A DNA stretch of 22,381 nucleotides, from assembly GCA_015499995.1 (NCBI GenBank), contig JADNRV010000606.1, positions 1 to 22,381 on the forward strand. The letters are read 5' to 3'. The notes below the pieces were generated by a model. It made no database searches. It was given only the letters and a program-made list of their open reading frames with translations, and was not told where the DNA came from. Origin of the DNA: Flammula alnicola (lineage: Eukaryota; Basidiomycota; Agaricomycetes; Agaricales; Strophariaceae). Below, one piece after another: positions 1 through 8,675 of the stretch (positions are counted from its first letter, which is position 1; the number at the start of each line of letters is the position of its first letter). Made by a program: the position numbers and the translations under genes.

Positions 1-50
1 CATCCACCAGGTCCTTAAATATTTTGTCGACATAAGGTAATATCTAAGGT

Positions 51-108
51 TTTGGTACCCCCTTGGGCTAACCAGTTTTAGTCTCAGTTAGAGCCTCTGG
101 GTACCAAA
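51..108. repeat. Short foldback sequence
   Basis: TTTGGTACCC at 51-60 pairs perfectly with GGGTACCAAA at 99-108. The match continues inward imperfectly to CTAAC (68-72) against GTTAG (87-91). The whole could form one hairpin of about 58 nt. It may be a remnant of a tiny inverted-repeat element. No flanking duplication was recognised. Confidence 0.5.
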
Positions 109-267
109 TAACTGGACCTAACTGGACTTTTAAGCACTAGTTTTCAGGCATGATAATAAGGTATGTTATTCAAAATTCAATGTATTCCATCTATTCCTAC
201 CATCAAAACTGTATAGAAATCCAATCTAAGCCACCAAAAGCCTTCTCAAGCCACCCAAAGCTGTTGG

Positions 268-315
268 CCTAGGCTGCAGATTCAGGCTTTCAAAATATGA
301 AGCCTGAGCTGTAGG
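268..315. repeat. Hairpin beside hAT end
   Basis: The segment 279-289 (ending TCAGGCTT) pairs with 300-310 (starting AAGCCTGA), and CCTA at 268-271 can pair with TAGG at 312-315. The loop is AT-rich. The AGGCTT/AAGCCT words resemble the GGCTTAGGCC-type words in the neighbouring hAT subterminal region, so this may be an outlying part of that region or a separate small repeat. Confidence 0.4.
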
Positions 316-331
316 TTGTCATAAGCCTAAC

Positions 332-475
332 TAGTGATGTGCGGGCCCGGCTCGGCCTGAAAACCCCGGCTTGGGCCCAGCTTTTTAGGGCTCAGGCTTA
401 GCAAATTCTAAGCCCAAGCCGTGCACAGGGCTTAGGGCCAGCTCGGGCTCGGCTTAGGCCTGAGCCGGGGCCTGG
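332..475. repeat. hAT left terminus and subterminal repeats
   Basis: Starts TAGTGATGTGCGGG and continues with many variants of GGCTCGG, GGCTTAGGCC and CCTGAGCC in both orientations (for example 343-361, 404-428, 441-475). Such GC-rich clustered words just inside the terminal inverted repeat are typical hAT transposase-binding regions. The stop codon of the transposase lies 34 bp further inside. The exact first base is inferred from the TAGTGATG consensus, because no 8-bp duplication could be paired. Confidence 0.6.
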
Positions 476-508
476 TTGCAAAACAGACACATAAAATAAT
501 TTATTTAA

Positions 509-772
509 CTACGCCACTATGTCCTCGTCATCCTCGTCACCAATAAGCTGGTCCCAACTAAACTCCTCAGCACACTCGAGGATTTTGTGGCTATCTACGT
601 CTATGTCAATTACCTCATCCATCTCGAGCCAACTTTCAATATCTGAGGAAACCAAGACCTCTCGGAAGATAAGGTCATTATGGTACAAACACTTGAGGCA
701 TTGCAATGCCTCGACGATATCACCCTTAAGGCGATTACAGTGCTTACTAATGGTAATCCCAGCTGCTGAAAA
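509..772 (-). pseudogene. hAT transposase, C-terminal part (separated by insertion)
   Basis: This is the last piece of the hAT transposase, cut from the rest by the retrotransposon whose 3' LTR starts at 773. It encodes 87 residues that continue the conserved hAT C-terminal dimerisation block: FSAAGITISK, then NRLKGDIVEALQCLK and HNDLIF, and finally an acidic tail ending EDDEDIVA at the stop codon 509-511. The frame joins exactly to the SSERAF codons at 8700 onwards once the LTR element and one GAAAA copy are ignored. No internal stops are present. On its own it has no start codon or promoter, apart from whatever reads out of the LTR. Confidence 0.93.
768..772. repeat. Target-site duplication, left copy (GAAAA)
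   Basis: GAAAA lies directly outside the left LTR and is repeated at 8695-8699 directly outside the right LTR. Five bp is the usual duplication for Ty3/gypsy integrases. It shows that both LTRs came from one insertion event. Confidence 0.9.
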
Positions 773-1277
773 TGTTATGACTAGCAAGAAACAACGTGAT
801 TGCAACGTCGGAGTCCAGCAATCAGTGATTCCAAAGTCGCGTCAAGAAGTCCTAGATCAGATCGTTCGCACTTAGAGGCTCAGATGAGCTTAAGTGATCG
901 TGTCTAGAGGCTCGACGAGCTTAGACGTTCGTGGCGAGGAGAGAGGCAAGACAATAGAGTCAAGATTCTCAAGAACTAGCTAAGGTACATCATTGTGTAT
1001 CTACGATATTTATACTAGTTCAGAATGCGCACAGACCATGGTAAGGTGACTCCTTTAGAGTCGTTAGAATAGAGATAGGAGTGCAAATGAGTCAGAGCAG
1101 AGAGAGGAGAGTCCTCTCGACGATAATGGTGTCGCCGAGACTGTGTAAGTATGGAAACTATTAATAGTCCAGGACCGGGAAGGTACTCGTACCAAAATAG
1201 AAAGTGTCCAGTATAGCTGGCGTACATCTAAGTGCAGGTGAAGATAAGATAAGATAAGAAATGAAACGGTCGTAACA
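773..1277 (-). repeat. 3' LTR of the Ty3/gypsy element
   Basis: A 505-bp direct repeat of 8191-8694. On the plus strand it starts TGTTATGAC and ends GTCGTAACA, an inverted terminal pair changed only at one CpG (the other LTR has TGTTACGAC). It holds copies of the TATA box, the start-site word (971-981), the two leader hairpins and the triple GATAAG (1242-1258). Most differences from the other LTR cluster in its first 100 bp, which is the U5 end. Confidence 0.95.
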
Positions 1278-1290
1278 TTACCCCTTTCCT
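1278..1290 (-). other. Polypurine tract
   Basis: On the minus strand AGGAAAGGGGTAA directly precedes the 3' LTR. A purine run in this place is the usual RNase H-resistant primer for plus-strand DNA synthesis in LTR retrotransposons. Confidence 0.8.
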
Positions 1291-1311
1291 ATGTCGAGAC
1301 TCCATATCGAC

Positions 1312-2301
1312 CTAAACTTGGACCGGTTCACCAGCGGCATTGAAGTAGACTTTGATGCTGTCACTGTCGCTGCTGGAACCCCATCGTGGGCAGTCGTTGG
1401 TGGTGTGCCCCGGGGCGTGAACATGGCAGCTTCAGCAGACATAGCGAGCACAGTTTTTCTTGATGTGGTGTGACGAGTTGCAGGCATAGCAGCGGCGATG
1501 AGAATTGTACGTGGGGCGCTGTCGGCCCGTGATGGGTGATTGGGGCGCCGTGTGATATGCCGAGGACCTGGTGCGTCCACTTCGGTTGGTAGAGGAGGAA
1601 CTAGAAGGGTCTGACCTCTCGATGATAATGGTGGGGACAAACTGGACGTGGGGGGTCCTCCAAAGGGTTCTCGGTCCGGCAGGCATACTTCCTCGAGTTG
1701 GGACGAAAGTCCTTCATAGTTCAAACATGGCTTGGACTTGGCGTTGTAGTCCATGCCATATTGCATTGTCGAAAGTGGTATGTGCATATGCCTGTAATCG
1801 GAGCAATTCCGCACGAAGAGAAGTGATGGTCTGGTGGGTGTTGTGGAGGATTTCCACGTCATAAGACAAGAGGGTGTTGTTTCTGACCAAACGGCGGACT
1901 TGGTCGTAGTCTTGTTCAGTGACGATCCTGTTGTGGTATTCCTCGTAGGTGATGTTGGTCTCCGTTGGAGTGGCCCAGTTGGATGTGTCTGGCACAGGAG
2001 CGGCTCCCCAGCCGAAGTTGTCGGAGTCTGGGACGGGTTGAGGGATTTCGCCGTCTTCGACTTCGGCTTCAGCGGAGTTAGGACCAGGCCCCTCAGGGCG
2101 ATCTGCCGCATCAGTGTTGCTATGAACTCTGCTGAATACGACCTCTATGGCTGCTCGGCGAGATTCTGGGGTGCTTGTGGCGTTCGTGGTAGTGTGGTTG
2201 CCGTCGACTGGCTCTTGGGCAGAGTTGAGTGGGGTTTCTTCGAGGGAAAGATCCTCGGTGTTGGCAATGATCTGATCGATAACGTTAGAGGTGGTAGACA
2301 T
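1312..2301 (-). pseudogene. Extra ORF after pol, gag-like zinc-knuckle protein
   Basis: A 330-codon frame downstream of pol, starting at ATG 2301 and ending at TAG 1312-1314. It is broken by TGA at 1714-1716 and 1432-1434, each one C-to-T step from CGA. The first 100 or so residues are acidic and Ser/Thr/Pro-rich. The middle (residues ~120-195) is helical and probably coiled coil (LHNTHQTITSLRAELLRLQ). The C-terminal part is basic and Arg/Ser-rich. It ends with a CX2CX4HX4C zinc knuckle (CYACNSSHHIKKNC), then a second CCHC-like cluster (SCHVHAPGHTTNDC) whose first Cys lies just before the second TGA. The layout suggests an RNA- or DNA-binding accessory protein, perhaps a second nucleocapsid. 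Function is inferred from layout only. A TATA box lies 43-52 bp upstream of the ATG. Confidence 0.75.
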
Positions 2302-2343
2302 GTTTGAGTAGAGTGGGATGGGGAGTTATGGTACAGAAGATAC

Positions 2344-2353
2344 AATTTATATA
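2344..2353 (-). promoter_or_regulatory. TATA box of the extra zinc-knuckle ORF
   Basis: The minus strand reads TATATAAATT with its first base 52 nt upstream of the ATG at 2301. That would put a start site near 2323 and give a leader of about 20 nt. This suggests a separate internal promoter for the accessory gene, independent of the LTR. Confidence 0.5.
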
Positions 2354-2414
2354 CTAAGGTCCCCTGGTCTGTGCGAGAGGAGGGCGGTGTCATTTTGACT
2401 GGTTCTGAGTCATT

Positions 2415-2891
2415 TTACTGGGTGTGTTTCTGGAATGACTTGACTAAGTCTTCAATTGACTTGTTGATTTTTCGGAGCAGTTGGAGTGTCAGTTCCGACT
2501 GACTCTTCTTGATAGGTCGGCGACCAAAAATGAGTGGGGTCGGGTCCGGCGAGGCTGTGGAGAACCTCAAAGAAGGTTCGGGTGAGTCAGTGATGACTCG
2601 GAGTGTCGAGAGTTGGGGCAGTGTGCATGAAGCTTGTAGTTTAGTAGGGATTCCTTTGTCGTTTAGGATTTCCTCTAGCTCCTGTCATCTGTGTTCCATC
2701 CTCCTCGCGATCTCTCGTAAATTGTCCTCTTCCTTCTTCGCATCTCTCAATATGTCGTCTGTTTCTCGTCGAATGGGGGTCCATCCTTCTTTGAATAAGG
2801 GTGGGCATCGCGTTGAATACGGTCTAGGTGGTGGCGATGACTGGGCTCGATGAACAGAAGGGATTCGAAAATAGAATGTTGGGATCCACAT
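2415..2891 (-). pseudogene. Small ORF between pol and the zinc-knuckle ORF, unknown function
   Basis: A frame of 159 codons from ATG 2889-2891 to TAA 2415-2417, with a single TGA at 2685-2687 that one C-to-T step from CGA would explain. It begins about 50 nt after the pol stop. The central part is highly charged and helical (RRETDDILRDAKKEEDNL, then REIARRMEHR), and the C-terminal part is again charged (LLRKINKSIEDLVKSF). No known domain was recognised. It may be a coiled-coil accessory protein, or a remnant of the start of the following ORF. That its only stop follows the element-wide decay pattern argues that it was once translated. Confidence 0.5.
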
Positions 2892-2940
2892 GTCATATGA
2901 AATGGTGGCTGTGTTTGATTATGCGGTAGGCTGTGAGCAT

Positions 2941-5900
2941 CTAAGTTTGATGTTTCTGGTAGGGCGGGAGGTGGACTCGTTGTTTGTAAGCCGTGAGGAT
3001 TTCCTGTGCATTTGTAAGCCCGCTTTCATTTTCCCAATTGGCTTCTTCGACCGAATAGCCTTTCCATTTGATGAGGAACCGGTATCGGCCATTTCGGAGT
3101 TTCTCGTGGTTCAGAATTGAGTTGACTTCATAGTCTTCTTCTCCGTCGATGAGATCCGGAGGAGGCTGTGTGAAATTCTTCCCATGAATCTCATTTTCGA
3201 CATAAGGCATCAAGAGGACAGCATGGAAGACGTCGTGAATTCTCCAGTGTTTCGGGAGTTGGAGTCGATAGGTTAGGGGTCCCAGAACGTCTTTGATCAA
3301 AAATGGTCCTTCCCGTTTAGGTGCCATCTTTTTGTTGTAACGCGTCTTGAGATTTCGTGAATCCAACCAGACTCTTTGTCCTTTCTTGAAGGGGACGAAT
3401 CTCGATTGGCGACGTTCAGCTATCCTTGCTCAGGCTAGTTCATGTGCCGCAAGTGCTTCTTCTCGATCTTTGATTAACTGCTTCATTCGGTCTTCAACGG
3501 CGGGAAACTTCGTGTTTTCGAATGAAGTGGGAACGGAGATTGGTGAATACCCCATTTGTAGTTCAAACGGGGTTCTCTGTCTGTCCGCATGTCGCCGATC
3601 ATTGTGCGTGAATTCCAAAGTGCTGATGGAGTCGAGCCAAGTGTCTGGATTTGATGAGCAGTATATGGAGATATATGCTTCGATTTCTTGGTTAAGACGT
3701 TCCGTAGCACCATCTGACTGCGGGTGATAGGTGGTGGTCAATTTGGATTTGATGCCAAGGAGCTTCAGAAGCTCTCGGAAGGCTTTTGCCGCAAATTGAG
3801 GGCCACGGTCAGACCTGAGACTGTCAGGTAGTCTGAATCTTCTGTATAGATTGTCCAAGAGTAGGCGTCCGGTCTCTTCTTGTGTGACCGAAGTGGAGCA
3901 AGGAATGGTGATTACCCCCCCTGTAAGACCGTGGTCGACCACGACCAGTACAGCATCTTTCCCGTCAATCTCGGGCAATCCAGTGATGAAATCCATCGTT
4001 GGATCGGCAAAGGGTCATTTCGAGTGAGCGGTTTCCTGTGCTATTAATGCCGGGTGTGACGGATTTCTGTTGATCTTGAATTGTTGACAGATTCTGCATC
4101 CTTTCATGTAGGATTTCATGAAGGTTCGCATGCCGGGCCACCAGTAATGTTCCCGAATAGCATTATACGTTTTGAGTTCACCCGGGTGTCCTGCTGTCAG
4201 AGGTTCGTGATATTTTTCCACGATTTTGCGTCGCAGCGATTGACTATTAGGGATATAGTTTTTCCCTTTATAGAACAATAATCGTTTTCCATTGTGTTCA
4301 GCAGTGGTCCAGTCCTCTAGTCCTTTTTGTAGGTTTCGTGGTCCATCCTCCAGCAGTATTCTGAGCGCTTCTGCTGCTTCGGTGTCGAGGTTTGGAGAAT
4401 TGGCAATCTTTTCTTGCAATTCGAGGTCTATGAGGTTTACGAAGAGTCCTTCGGGCAAGAGCGTCATGTCGTCGTTATCTGTATCGTCATCTGGGATATG
4501 GTCTGGCCATCAGGATAGTGCGTCGGATTGGATCATTTTACTTCCTGCTTGGTGGACCAGTTTGACGTCATATTCTGACAGGAATAGAGACCAGCACGCT
4601 TGTCATCTGTTCAGTTTCTGGGCAGAACAGAAGTAGGTCAGGTTCTTGTGGTCCGATAGGATAGTCGTCGTGAATGGTGATCCTTGGATATAGTGTCTCC
4701 ACTCTTGCATGGCTCGGATGATCGCCAGGAGTTCTCTGTCGTAGATTTCATAGTTCCGTTCAGCTGGTGAAAAGGTCTTCGAGATGAATGCACAAGGGTG
4801 TCTGGAGCCGTTCGTGTCCAACTGCGATAGCACGGCACCAGATGCATACTTTGAGGTGTCGCATTCTATCTGGAATGGTTTGGTTGTGTCTGGCATTAAC
4901 AGTACGGGTTCCTCAGTAAATCGTTTCTTCAAGGTATCAAAGGCCTTCTGTGCTGCCTCCGTCCATTCAAAGGGTTGGTCCTTCTTCAATAGTTCGTTCA
5001 TTGAATGAGCTATTTCAGAATAGGCTCTGATGAACTTTCGGTAGAAGTTTCCGAATCCAAGGAATGATCGAACTTGTTTGAGCGTCTTCGGTATTGGCCA
5101 GTCTGCGATTCCCTTGAGTTTGGCTGAGTCCATTCGGATCCGTCCTTCCTCAATGATCATGCCCAGGTATTCTATCGTCGGGAGTTCGAAGAAGCATTTC
5201 TCAGGTTTCAGGAATAAGTCGTTTTCTCGTAGGCGTTGTAGGCCCTTCTGGTGTATGTGCGCAGTCGTTCCTTGTCTGATGAAAAGAGCAAGATGTTGTC
5301 CATATAGATGATTATCCAATATTCAATGTGCGTTTCAGAGGTCAAGTCCTTGAAAATATCGTCCATCATGGACTGGAAGGTCGCCAGGGAATTGCACATG
5401 CCAAAGAACATGACCGTCGGTTCGAACAATCCTTTGTTTGTTTTGAACGCTGCTTTCCATTGGTCACCTTCTCTAATTCGGACATTGTTGTAGCCCCAAC
5501 GAACATCTAGTTTGGTGAAATATTTGGCCCCTTTCAGTTTGTCCATCAGTTCAGGGATAAGTGGGAGAGGGTAGGCATTCTTGATCGTCCAATCGTTCAG
5601 AAACCGGTAATCTTGGCAGGGTCTTAGGCTTCCGTCTTTCTTCATAGTGAAGAAAAAAGGAGACGCCATCGGGGATTCAGATGGTCGTATATAGCCTTTG
5701 TCCAGGTTTTCTTTTAAGAATTCGCCAAGTTTTACATCCTCCGTGGGGAGAGGGCATAGGTTTTGAATGATTTCAGTTCGAAACCTTCCTTCATCTCGAT
5801 CTTGTGGTCCCAAGATCTGGATTCAGGAAAGCGAGCGGCTGCTTTCTTGTCGAAGATGTCCAATATTCGTGGTACTCTGCCGGTATCATTTCTTCCAGGG

Positions 5901-6711
5901 TTTTCTCTTCTTTTGGTTTTTCTTGGGCGAAGGCAAGGTTTGCACTTGGGTTGTCTTGGCATTGATCCAAGTCTCCTTTGTTTCTTCGGTAAGTTCGCCG
6001 TCGATGAAAGAAATTACCAGGTCATTCATGGTGTCCGTTTCCGTGTGGGATTCGTCCAGGGTTACCTCGACAGTCCTCTTCAATACGGGAGTAAACTCCA
6101 CGTATGTGGGGCTCCTGTCAGGTTCTGGATCGGTCCTCTGTTCGTCAAGATGTAGGTCTGTTTCGTCCGATGAAGGGGTGAAGCCCTTTGTGGTTCCTTT
6201 GCTGGTTTGGTCCTAAGGAGTCAATGAATACGTCCCTAAATTTGTGAAGGGAGTTCTTAATTTTCTCTCTCCAGGTTAGAGTTCCCTGTTCCCAGTCAAT
6301 GTTCGGGTTTTGTTTTCGGAGCCAAGGGAAGCCCAGAATAATCTTCTGCTTTCCGAGGCCGGTGACTAAAAGTCAGGTCGGGTCCGTTCTTCCATTGATG
6401 GTGAGGTCGATGATGACATAGTATGATATCATTCCTTCCTTGTTAGGTGTTCCGTCCACATTCTTGGCTTTGATCGGTCTCCAAAGCCGTCGTAGTTTCA
6501 GTCCAAGAGAGTTCGCAAATTGCTGGTGGATGAATTGTCCGCCAGCGCCTGAGTCCAAGAGGGCGTTGGTTCCAACGATTTTTCTACCGTTCTGACTTTC
6601 GCACGAGAGAGAGCATGGTAATTGCATGGTTTGATTCTCGATCTCGGCTACTAATACAGAATGAATAGAAAGATAGGGAGAGACTGACGTTGGGCGGCGT
6701 CTCCCTATTAA
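2941..6711 (-). pseudogene. pol: Pol polyprotein: protease, RT, RNase H, integrase, chromodomain
   Basis: The protease carries the active-site word LLDSGAGGQF (near 6550). RT has [13 protein letters not shown] and then IIYMDN at about 5295, where the family has YMDD. RNase H has [18 protein letters not shown] and SDHKNL (4640-4890). Integrase has an HHCC finger (HEPLTAGH ... CRIC, about 4070-4240), then D in MDFITGLPE, D in SDRGPQF and E in ERLNQEIE (3980-3650). A GPY/F module and a chromodomain (YEVNSILNHEK ... RFLIKWKGY ... NWENES) end the protein at 2941. In-frame TGAs lie at 6373, 4603, 4510, 4015 and 3430. Frame changes near 6210, 5900, 5755 and 5270 break the protease-RT part. From RNase H on a single frame holds. 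Entry is probably by -1 frameshift from gag at 6711-6717. Confidence 0.95.
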
Positions 6712-6717
6712 AAACCC
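6673..6717 (-). promoter_or_regulatory. Candidate -1 ribosomal frameshift signal (gag to pol)
   Basis: The gag tail frame ends GAG GGT TTT TAA. The heptamer G GGT TTT (6717-6711) fits the X XXY YYZ slippery rule and touches the stop codon. Sliding back one base moves reading into the frame that carries the protease. Five nt downstream, GGGAGA (6705-6700) can pair with TCTCCC (6681-6676) as the core of a perfect 9-bp stem (6700-6708 with 6673-6681) with an 18-nt loop. Heptamer, spacer and stem-loop are the three classical parts of such signals. Confidence 0.65.
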
Positions 6718-7905
6718 TCACGTCCTTCAGCCAAGTCATCCAGGCAGGCATCTTTCTCTTCGGTATCCAATTCCTCAATGAGCAACGGATGTGGGCACTG
6801 GTCTGCCTACCAGTGAGTTTCTTCTTGGTGGGTCATATCGTTTCTGTTGATTCGTCGGGTTCTGTCTCCCCTTCTTCTTCGGGCAGTCGCGCGCCATGTG
6901 GCCGGGCTCCCTGCAGTAGAAGCAGGATCCTGTTCTGAGGAGTTCCTTTCGTTCGTCAGTCGTCATCGCATCGATGTCCATCGCATCAGGGTCACGCGGT
7001 CAGTACGAGAACGGGCATCTCGTGGGTTTCGGTTCGTATTTCGGCTTCTGATACCCAGAGTTCTGTCTGGCGTATCTCTTCTCTATTGTGTCGGCGATCT
7101 TCATGTTCGTTTCACGGTCTTTCGCTTTGTCGTACCATCCTTGGAGAGTAGTTGGTCGGGTCTCGAGACGCATGACTTCTTTCAACAACTCTGTCCTAAG
7201 GGATTTTCGGAACAGGTCGATTAAAATCGACGGGTCAGAGATCCCAGTCTTCTTGACCAGGATCTTGAAGTTCGTGATGTGTTCTTCTAAGGGTGCCTTC
7301 CCTTGTCGGATCACATATAACTGTTCGAGGGAGTTACCCTTCAGGTCGGTGATCTCGTAATCTTTGTCGAGTTGGTCAATAAAGGCATCCCAGGTTCCAA
7401 GGTCAGCACTGCATTGGTCGCTGGAGTCGTTCCGACTGCAGGAGCGGCGGCAGTGTAGTGGGAGTCATAGAACTCTTCGGCCCAATTGATGCGGCTTCTC
7501 CTCTCATGAAGGAGAGAACGAAGACGATCTTCTTCTCGTCTGTGTCGTAGATGGCGGAATTGATCTTTAGGTAAAGCATCACCGTCTTCTTCCAAGAGGC
7601 ATATTTTTCAATATCGCCATCAAAGTCCTGGGGTCGGTTCAAGTTTATTTCTTTCGGGGTAGGATTAGCCATGGGAGGAGCGGTCTGTTGACCTGGGGGG
7701 TTCGGGGGAGGTGGAGGTGGAGGTGGACCTTGCGGTTGTCTCGAGGGTTGTCGCCCTGGTGGTGGGGAGAGTTCTTCCGAAGAACTAGGAGGGTCAGGAG
7801 GAGGTTCGGAAGGTGCGTGGTGATCGTGGAGACCTTCGTCTTCGAGATCGAGAAGGAGGGAAGTTGGACCGGAGTTCTGGATCTGGAAGAAGTGAAAAAG
7901 CTAGC
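6708..7905 (-). pseudogene. gag: Gag polyprotein (capsid and CCHC nucleocapsid)
   Basis: The best start is ATG 7672 (MANPTPKEINLNRPQDFDGD), but the same frame is open upstream to about 7905 and encodes a Pro-rich stretch with eight prolines in a row. The capsid part includes the typical QDFDG ... KYASWKKTVMLYL and later IRQGKAPLEEHITNFKILV and TLQGWYDKA. The nucleocapsid has one CCHC knuckle (CFYCREPGHMARDC, near 6895). Frame changes near 7490 and 7450, one in-frame TGA (7000-7002, explainable from CGA) and another shift between about 6775 and 6830 disable it. The last codons (DLAEGREGF, stop 6708-6710) are in a third frame and lead into the frameshift signal. Scraps of a further Ser/Arg/Pro-rich N-terminus can be read up to about 8150. 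Confidence 0.88.
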
Positions 7906-8178
7906 GGATAGTGGATCTGCTGCTTCTTCTAGGGTTTCGGTGGGCTCGCGGGATGGGACGCTGGGGTAGATGGTTCAGGTTCAGGAGTGGCTGCGACAAG
8001 GAGTTGTTCTCGGGTAGCTGATCGAGTTACTCGTGACCTAGCTTGCGAAGCTACTGTCGGTCGAGTTACTGAAGGTTTCGGAGGCGTTGTGCAGGCTCGG
8101 ACTCCGAGGAGTCCTACTGCGACGAGTGTCGAGGTTCGAAGGGTAGTCGACCACTAGATAGTGGTGGAAAGGAGTAGA

Positions 8179-8189
8179 AGCTAGTTCTT
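8179..8189 (-). other. Self-complementary primer binding site
   Basis: One base inside the 5' LTR the minus strand reads AAGAACTAGCT. No tRNA-type TGG start is present. These 11 nt are exactly complementary to AGCTAGTTCTT at 8399-8389 in the LTR, placed 33 bp downstream of the TATA box, which is where the mRNA should begin. This is the arrangement of self-primed elements such as Tf1, where the mRNA 5' end folds back to prime reverse transcription. Confidence 0.85.
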
Positions 8190-8287
8190 TTGTTACGACT
8201 AGCAAGAAACAACGTGATTGCGACGTCGAAGTCGAGCAACCAGTGATTCCAAAGTCTGTCAAGAAGTGCTGGAATCAGATCGTTCGC

Positions 8288-8344
8288 ACTTAGAGGCTCA
8301 GATGAGCTTAAGTGATCGTGTCTAGAGGCTCGACGAGCTTAGAC
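8288..8344 (-). repeat. Tandem stem-loops in the retrotransposon mRNA leader
   Basis: Two adjacent hairpins, 8288-8313 (outer stem ACTTA/TAAGT) and 8320-8344 (outer stem GTCTA/TAGAC), share the same inner stem GCTC/GAGC and flanking GAG. The outer stems differ in sequence but both pair. They sit in R-U5, between the predicted mRNA start and the primer site, and may shape the leader for self-priming or packaging. The same pair is present in the other LTR. Confidence 0.5.
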
Positions 8345-8422
8345 GTTCGTGGCGAGGAGAGAGGCAAGACAATAGAGTCAAGATTCTCAAGAACTAGCTA
8401 AGGTACATCATTGTGTATCTAC

Positions 8423-8432
8423 GATATTTATA
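8423..8432 (-). promoter_or_regulatory. TATA box of the LTR promoter
   Basis: The minus strand reads TATAAATATC. Its first base is 33 nt upstream of the predicted first base of the retrotransposon mRNA at 8399. The equivalent in the 3' LTR lies 33 nt from the same start-site word at 981. Confidence 0.75.
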
Positions 8433-8658
8433 CTAGTTCAGAATGCGCACAGACCATGGTAAGGTGACTCCTTTAGAGTCGTTAGAATAGAGATAGGAGT
8501 GCAATGAGTCAGAGCGGAGAGAGGAGAGTCCTCTCGATGATAATGGTGTCGCCGAGACTGTGTAAGTATGGAAACTATTAATAGTCCAGGACCAGGAAGG
8601 TACTCGTACCAAAATAGAAAGTGTCCAGTATAGCTGGCGTACATCTAAGCGCAGGTGA

Positions 8659-8675
8659 AGATAAGATAAGATAAG
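8659..8675 (-). promoter_or_regulatory. Triple GATAAG cluster in U3
   Basis: AGATAAGATAAGATAAG holds three direct GATAAG words at 5-bp spacing, about 260 bp upstream of the predicted start site. Fungal GATA factors bind HGATAR, so this could be an enhancer. It is conserved in both LTRs (1242-1258). Binding is inferred only. Confidence 0.4.

Larger units (their letters stand above)
1..331. other. Left flank, no gene seen
   Basis: AT-leaning sequence with no convincing reading frame on either strand. It holds two small foldback sequences, described separately at 51-108 and 268-315. It is probably the DNA that flanked the hAT element before insertion, but no target duplication could be matched because the right end of the hAT element was not found. 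Confidence 0.5.

Noticed and set aside
1278..2111. A 277-codon minus-strand frame overlapping the zinc-knuckle ORF
   Set aside because: It is open in a GC-rich region but has no motifs. The overlapping frame carries the zinc knuckles, the TATA-placed ATG and the CGA-type stops.
7688..7969. Plus-strand frame opposite the proline-rich part of gag
   Set aside because: It is the complement of the Pro-rich coding stretch, giving Arg/Trp/Gly repeats with no recognisable domain.
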